From Cryomorphaceae bacterium (GTDB lineage Bacteria > Bacteroidota > Bacteroidia > Flavobacteriales > ECT2AJA-044): 64,000 nt of DNA. Location: the NCBI GenBank assembly GCA_017798125.1, contig CP059070.1, positions 2,728,001 to 2,792,000 on the forward strand. The letters run 5' to 3'. Position numbers and translations under genes: made by a program. The notes under the pieces were generated by a model, which saw nothing but the letters and a program-made list of their open reading frames with translations, did no database searches and was not told where the DNA came from. Positions 61,060-64,000 of this stretch are shown here, in pieces. How positions within the stretch are numbered: the first letter of the stretch is position 1; every line of letters starts with the position of its first letter.

Positions 61060-62004
61060 TTATTCAATTAAACCGCGGCCCAATTTCCGTAATTCGCCGC
61101 TATCTTTCAATTCTGCCACCAATTTATCTAGGATTCCATTGATGAAGACTTTACTCTTATTCGTGCTGAAGTCCTTCGATAACTCGATGTACTCATTCAT
61201 ACTCACTTTGACGGGAATGGTTTCGAAATAAAGGAATTCCGCCAATGCGAGTTTCATCAACAGGATGTCCATCTGCGCAATGCGCTCCATTTCCCAATTC
61301 TTGGCCTTTTCGGCTATCATCTCCTCGAATCGCTCGCTCTGCGTGACGGCCTTTCGAAGCAATTCTGTGGCAAAGTCCTTGTCGTCCACATCTCGATACA
61401 AGGGCTCTATAGCCTTCGTAGCTCCCGCTTGAGGTTTGAGCGCTTGAAGGGTGCGTACAACCGCACTGTTGACCAATGCTAAATCCTCCACCCAGTAGAT
61501 GCTCTTCTCCTCCAAGATTTCGTGCAGCGTTTCATTTCCGGCTACACACGCCGTATACACGTCTACCAGAAAATCACGATGTCCTTTATAGGTCTCTTCT
61601 TCCCGCTCCATGTACGCACTGTACAGCTCGGTCTCGCGGATGGTCTTAAAGAGTCCTCGAACGAACTCTCGCTGATCACTCCAGTTGACCGCGTGCGACT
61701 GACTGTATTGACGAAGGCTATCGCTCCCAATCAGATCCAACAATGCCGGATTCTCTACAAATTTGAGGTTAGGGTGAAGATCCTCATGGGTGGGCAGTTT
61801 CTTCCGTTTGCCGTCTTCAATGCGCTCCTCGGCCAAACGGTGAAAGGATATGAGCAGCTCAAGCATCAAGGCGTAGAGATCGTAAATGCGATCCATGGAG
61901 CGCATTAACTCATTCTCGGCACGAGACAACTCCTCCCCTTCTTTGTTGTAAAAGGCGTAAAGTGCTTGAAGAACACGAATTCGGATGAAGCGTCTGTTGA
62001 CCAT
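61060..62004 (-). CDS. nusB: transcription antitermination factor NusB
   Basis: 314 residues, nearly twice the E. coli length because of an N-terminal extension of about 150 residues that is normal in Bacteroidota. The beginning MVNRRFIRIRVLQALYAFYNKE and the C-terminal NusB core (about 175-300, with ILLMKLALAEFLYFETIPVKVSMNEYIELSKDFSTNKSKVFINGILDKL) are clear. NusB binds boxA RNA with S10 to support rRNA transcription. It starts 7 bp after the dehydrogenase gene and leads the nusB-DUF1573-yajC set. Confidence 0.92.
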   Translation of the reverse strand: MVNRRFIRIRVLQALYAFYNKEGEELSRAENELMRSMDRIYDLYALMLELLISFHRLAEERIEDGKRKKLPTHEDLHPNLKFVENPALLDLIGSDSLRQYSQSHAVNWSDQREFVRGLFKTIRETELYSAYMEREEETYKGHRDFLVDVYTACVAGNETLHEILEEKSIYWVEDLALVNSAVVRTLQALKPQAGATKAIEPLYRDVDDKDFATELLRKAVTQSERFEEMIAEKAKNWEMERIAQMDILLMKLALAEFLYFETIPVKVSMNEYIELSKDFSTNKSKVFINGILDKLVAELKDSGELRKLGRGLIE

Positions 62005-62010
62005 GTGGTT

Positions 62011-63099
62011 TTATCGGTTTTCGTCGATGCGTTTTTGCGCAAGTTGCAATGCGGCGTGAGCTGTAGGAATCCCCTTTGTTTCTGAAAGGCGAAGAATATC
62101 CAAGGTCGTATCGTAAATCTTCTCCGTCTTGCGCAATGCCTCTGCTCTATCGAATTTTTCGATTTCGGAGTAGACATTAATCAAACCACCGGCGTTGATT
62201 AAAAAGTCCGGCGCGTAGATAATACCGCGATTCATCAAGGCTTTTCCGTGGCGGTCTTCTTCGGCCAATTGGTTATTCGCAGCACCAGCTATCACCGAGC
62301 AATTCAGGCGCTCCAAAGTATTGTCGTTAACGGTAGCACCAAGAGCACATGGAGCGTAAATGTCGATATCTAGGTCGTACACACCATCGCCCATTTGTAC
62401 TTCAGCTCCATATTTCGTTGCAACATCGGCCAACTTGTCCTCATTGATGTCTGAGATAATGACGTGAGCCCCTTCCTCTGTCAAGTGTTTGACGAGGTTT
62501 TGCCCGACAGCACCGATTCCCTGAACCAGAACTTTGCGACCCTTTAGGTCTTGAGTGCCCCACTTATAGGTAGCTGCAGCTTTAAGCCCCATGAAAACGC
62601 CATAGGCCGTCACGGGAGAAGGGTTTCCACTTCCGCCCATGGATTCCGGAATTCCGGTCACGTGATCTGTAACAGATTTGACCACTTCCATGTCGTGCGT
62701 GGTCATCCCGACATCCTCTGCCGTAATGTATTTTCCACCTAAGCTGTCGACAAATCGTCCGAAAGCGCGCATTAAATCATCGGTTTTGTCCTTTGATGCA
62801 TCACCGATGATCACCGCCTTACCACCACCTAGATTTAGTCCACTTATGGACGCTTTAAAGGTCATCCCTCTGGACAATCGCAATACGTCTCGAAGTGCAG
62901 CGGATTCGTCGGTATAGTTCCACATACGCGTACCACCCAAAGCTGGGCCCAATACCGTATTATGAATACCAATAATGGTCTTCAGACCAGTCGCTTCATC
63001 GCGACCGAAAACCACTTGCTCATGCCCCATGCGGTCGATACGACCGAACACCAGCTCGCCGTCGCGATCTGTAGGCACTTCTTGCGCTAAATTCTTCAT
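62011..63099 (-). CDS. leucine/phenylalanine/valine-type amino-acid dehydrogenase
   Basis: 362 residues. The family core RGMTFKASISGLNLGGGKAVIIGD holds Lys82 and the catalytic Lys94, and the NAD+ fold has VLVQGIGAVGQNLVKHL (about 192-208). Such enzymes deaminate branched-chain or aromatic amino acids. The closest named relative in Bacillus is leucine dehydrogenase, but substrate preference cannot be read here. Promoter box TAGTTTTG at 63184 faces this gene. The divergent ABC exporter starts 120 bp away. Confidence 0.9.
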   Translation of the reverse strand: MKNLAQEVPTDRDGELVFGRIDRMGHEQVVFGRDEATGLKTIIGIHNTVLGPALGGTRMWNYTDESAALRDVLRLSRGMTFKASISGLNLGGGKAVIIGDASKDKTDDLMRAFGRFVDSLGGKYITAEDVGMTTHDMEVVKSVTDHVTGIPESMGGSGNPSPVTAYGVFMGLKAAATYKWGTQDLKGRKVLVQGIGAVGQNLVKHLTEEGAHVIISDINEDKLADVATKYGAEVQMGDGVYDLDIDIYAPCALGATVNDNTLERLNCSVIAGAANNQLAEEDRHGKALMNRGIIYAPDFLINAGGLINVYSEIEKFDRAEALRKTEKIYDTTLDILRLSETKGIPTAHAALQLAQKRIDENR

Positions 63100-63183
63100 A
63101 ACTTTGATCTTTTTGTGTAGGAGAACGTTCCCCTTAGCATATCGCTCAAAAGGGTCCGTTTATTTCGCTTGTGTAGAGCGCTG

Positions 63184-63191
63184 CAAAACTA
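63184..63191 (-). promoter_or_regulatory. -7 promoter box TAGTTTTG of the dehydrogenase-nusB run
   Basis: On the minus strand TAGTTTTG (plus strand CAAAACTA) fits TAnnTTTG, about 85 bp before the dehydrogenase ATG. The distance implies a 5' UTR of about 75 bases. Confidence 0.4.
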
Positions 63192-63218
63192 ACCCTATTT
63201 TCACTCGATACCAAACGC

Positions 63219-64000
63219 ATGAAGGCGCTCGCCCACCTCAATAAATACTTCTGGAAGTACAAGTGGCGCTTCCTTTTGGGAGTTATTTTCGTCATCATTT
63301 CGAACGTTTTCTCCTTGGTCCCAGCTCGGATGGTTCGCCAAGGATTTGATACGGTTAGCGAAGCCATCAAAGCTTTTCAAGAAAATGCTCTTGGCGCGGA
63401 CGTAGGGGATCTCCAACGCACGCTATTGACCTATGGGCTGATTGTCATCGGCACTGCGCTGGCTCAAGGCATTTTTATGTTCTTCATGAGGCAGACCATC
63501 ATTGTCATGTCTCGCTTTATTGAGTTTGATCTGAAAAATGAAATTTTCAAGCAGTACCAGGCACTGACCATCTCCTTTTACAAGAGAAACAGCACGGGTG
63601 ATCTCATGAACCGAATAAGTGAGGACGTTTCACAAGTCCGAATGTACTTAGGGCCCGCCATCATGTATTCGATCAACGTCTTCTCACAACTCGTATTGGT
63701 CATCGGCTCAATGCTTCTAGTCAATGTGGAGTTGACGATCTACGCCTTACTACCGATGCCTATACTAAGTGTGGCCATTTACTACGTGAGCAAGGAAATC
63801 AACACGCGATCGGAAAGGGTACAACGGCAATTATCTGCACTTTCCACCTTTGTGCAAGAGAATTTTTCGGGAATTCGAGTGCTCAAATCGTACGCTCGCG
63901 AAGATCGATCTGCCATCGATTTTGATCGTGAGGCGTTGACCTACAGAGACCGCTCGCTGGATTTGGTCAAAGTCAATGCCTTGTTTTTCCCTCTAATGAT
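63219..64000 (+). CDS. ABC exporter, N-terminal membrane part (partial)
   Basis: About 260 codons from ATG 63219 to the window end. The start is MKALAHLNKYFWKYKWRFLLG; hydrophobic helices and the type I exporter signatures ISFYKRNSTGDLMNRISEDVSQVRMYLGPA and SALSTFVQENFSGIRVLKSYARE are visible. It resembles MsbA-like half transporters for lipids or drugs. The nucleotide-binding domain lies beyond the edge. It diverges from the dehydrogenase operon. Substrate unknown. Confidence 0.88.
   Translation, partial: MKALAHLNKYFWKYKWRFLLGVIFVIISNVFSLVPARMVRQGFDTVSEAIKAFQENALGADVGDLQRTLLTYGLIVIGTALAQGIFMFFMRQTIIVMSRFIEFDLKNEIFKQYQALTISFYKRNSTGDLMNRISEDVSQVRMYLGPAIMYSINVFSQLVLVIGSMLLVNVELTIYALLPMPILSVAIYYVSKEINTRSERVQRQLSALSTFVQENFSGIRVLKSYAREDRSAIDFDREALTYRDRSLDLVKVNALFFPLM

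Overview
The window is chromosomal DNA from a member of the Bacteroidota, most likely a marine Flavobacteriales lineage of the Cryomorphaceae/Schleiferiaceae kind; the family placement is a guess from gene content. Support comes from type IX secretion C-terminal sorting domains on three large secreted proteins, Bacteroidota-specific families (DUF3822, DUF4199), the gene order nusB-DUF1573-yajC-ybbR-coaE, promoters of the TAnnTTTG type, and weak ribosome binding sites. Gene density is very high: stops and starts overlap or touch, and no gap longer than about 190 bp lacks a gene or an RNA. I see no tRNA, rRNA, prophage, insertion sequence or CRISPR array.

Layout. 1-1.6 kb: end of an MscS-like channel, CorA, a small secreted protein. 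1.6-5.8 kb: a TPR/membrane adenylate cyclase, then an acyltransferase and a RecD-like helicase on the minus strand. 5.8-9.9 kb: a membrane protein, DUF3822, rsmD, coaD, a Nudix hydrolase, pyrE and an SRPBCC protein. 9.9-14.8 kb: birA diverging from rsfS-ftsH-LUD-DUF2007-cdsA. 14.8-18.7 kb: a small plus-strand operon (adhesin-like lipoprotein, DinB, AIM24, NTF2-like lipoprotein, glycosyltransferase, DksA/TraR zinc finger). 18.7-23 kb: a thioesterase-fold protein, type II NADH dehydrogenase, a UbiA-type prenyltransferase, an ATP-grasp protein and a HiPIP-like lipoprotein. 23-28.5 kb: a small membrane protein, a PadR regulator and a PspC protein under a repeat-containing promoter, then a large M1 metallopeptidase and a possible structured RNA. 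28.6-36.3 kb (minus): radical SAM, MoxR ATPase, three periplasmic-folding proteins and guaB. 36.3-43.1 kb (minus): two giant tandem T9SS cargo paralogues. 43.2-52.3 kb (minus): nine tightly packed genes from DUF4199 and two glycosyltransferases to mnmA, a T9SS subtilase and an Nramp-like transporter. 52.3-54.9 kb (plus): SRP RNA, a membrane protein, transaldolase, a lipoprotein and a YciO-like protein. 54.9-57 kb (minus): an ECF sigma/anti-sigma-like/solenoid operon. 57-63.1 kb (minus): nnr, coaE, ybbR, yajC, DUF1573, nusB and leucine-type dehydrogenase. 63.2 kb to the end: the start of an ABC exporter.

Most genes are conserved housekeeping functions: CoA synthesis (coaD, coaE), RNA and protein processing (rsmD, rsfS, mnmA, nusB), membrane and envelope (cdsA, ftsH, yajC, the parvulin chaperones), and respiration.

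The most unusual signal is a dispersed short palindrome, consensus TTTGGCCCTACGGGCCGATG, found nine times with compensatory stem changes. Two copies lie between genes. Seven lie inside coding sequences, and four of those encode the same peptide, ALRAD, in unrelated proteins. This looks like a mobile or spreading palindromic element tolerated in frame. Other points of interest are an ECF autopromoter embedded in a terminator-like hairpin, a tandem TAGTAC site in front of the PadR operon, and an Nramp homologue that lacks the DPGN metal-binding motif.
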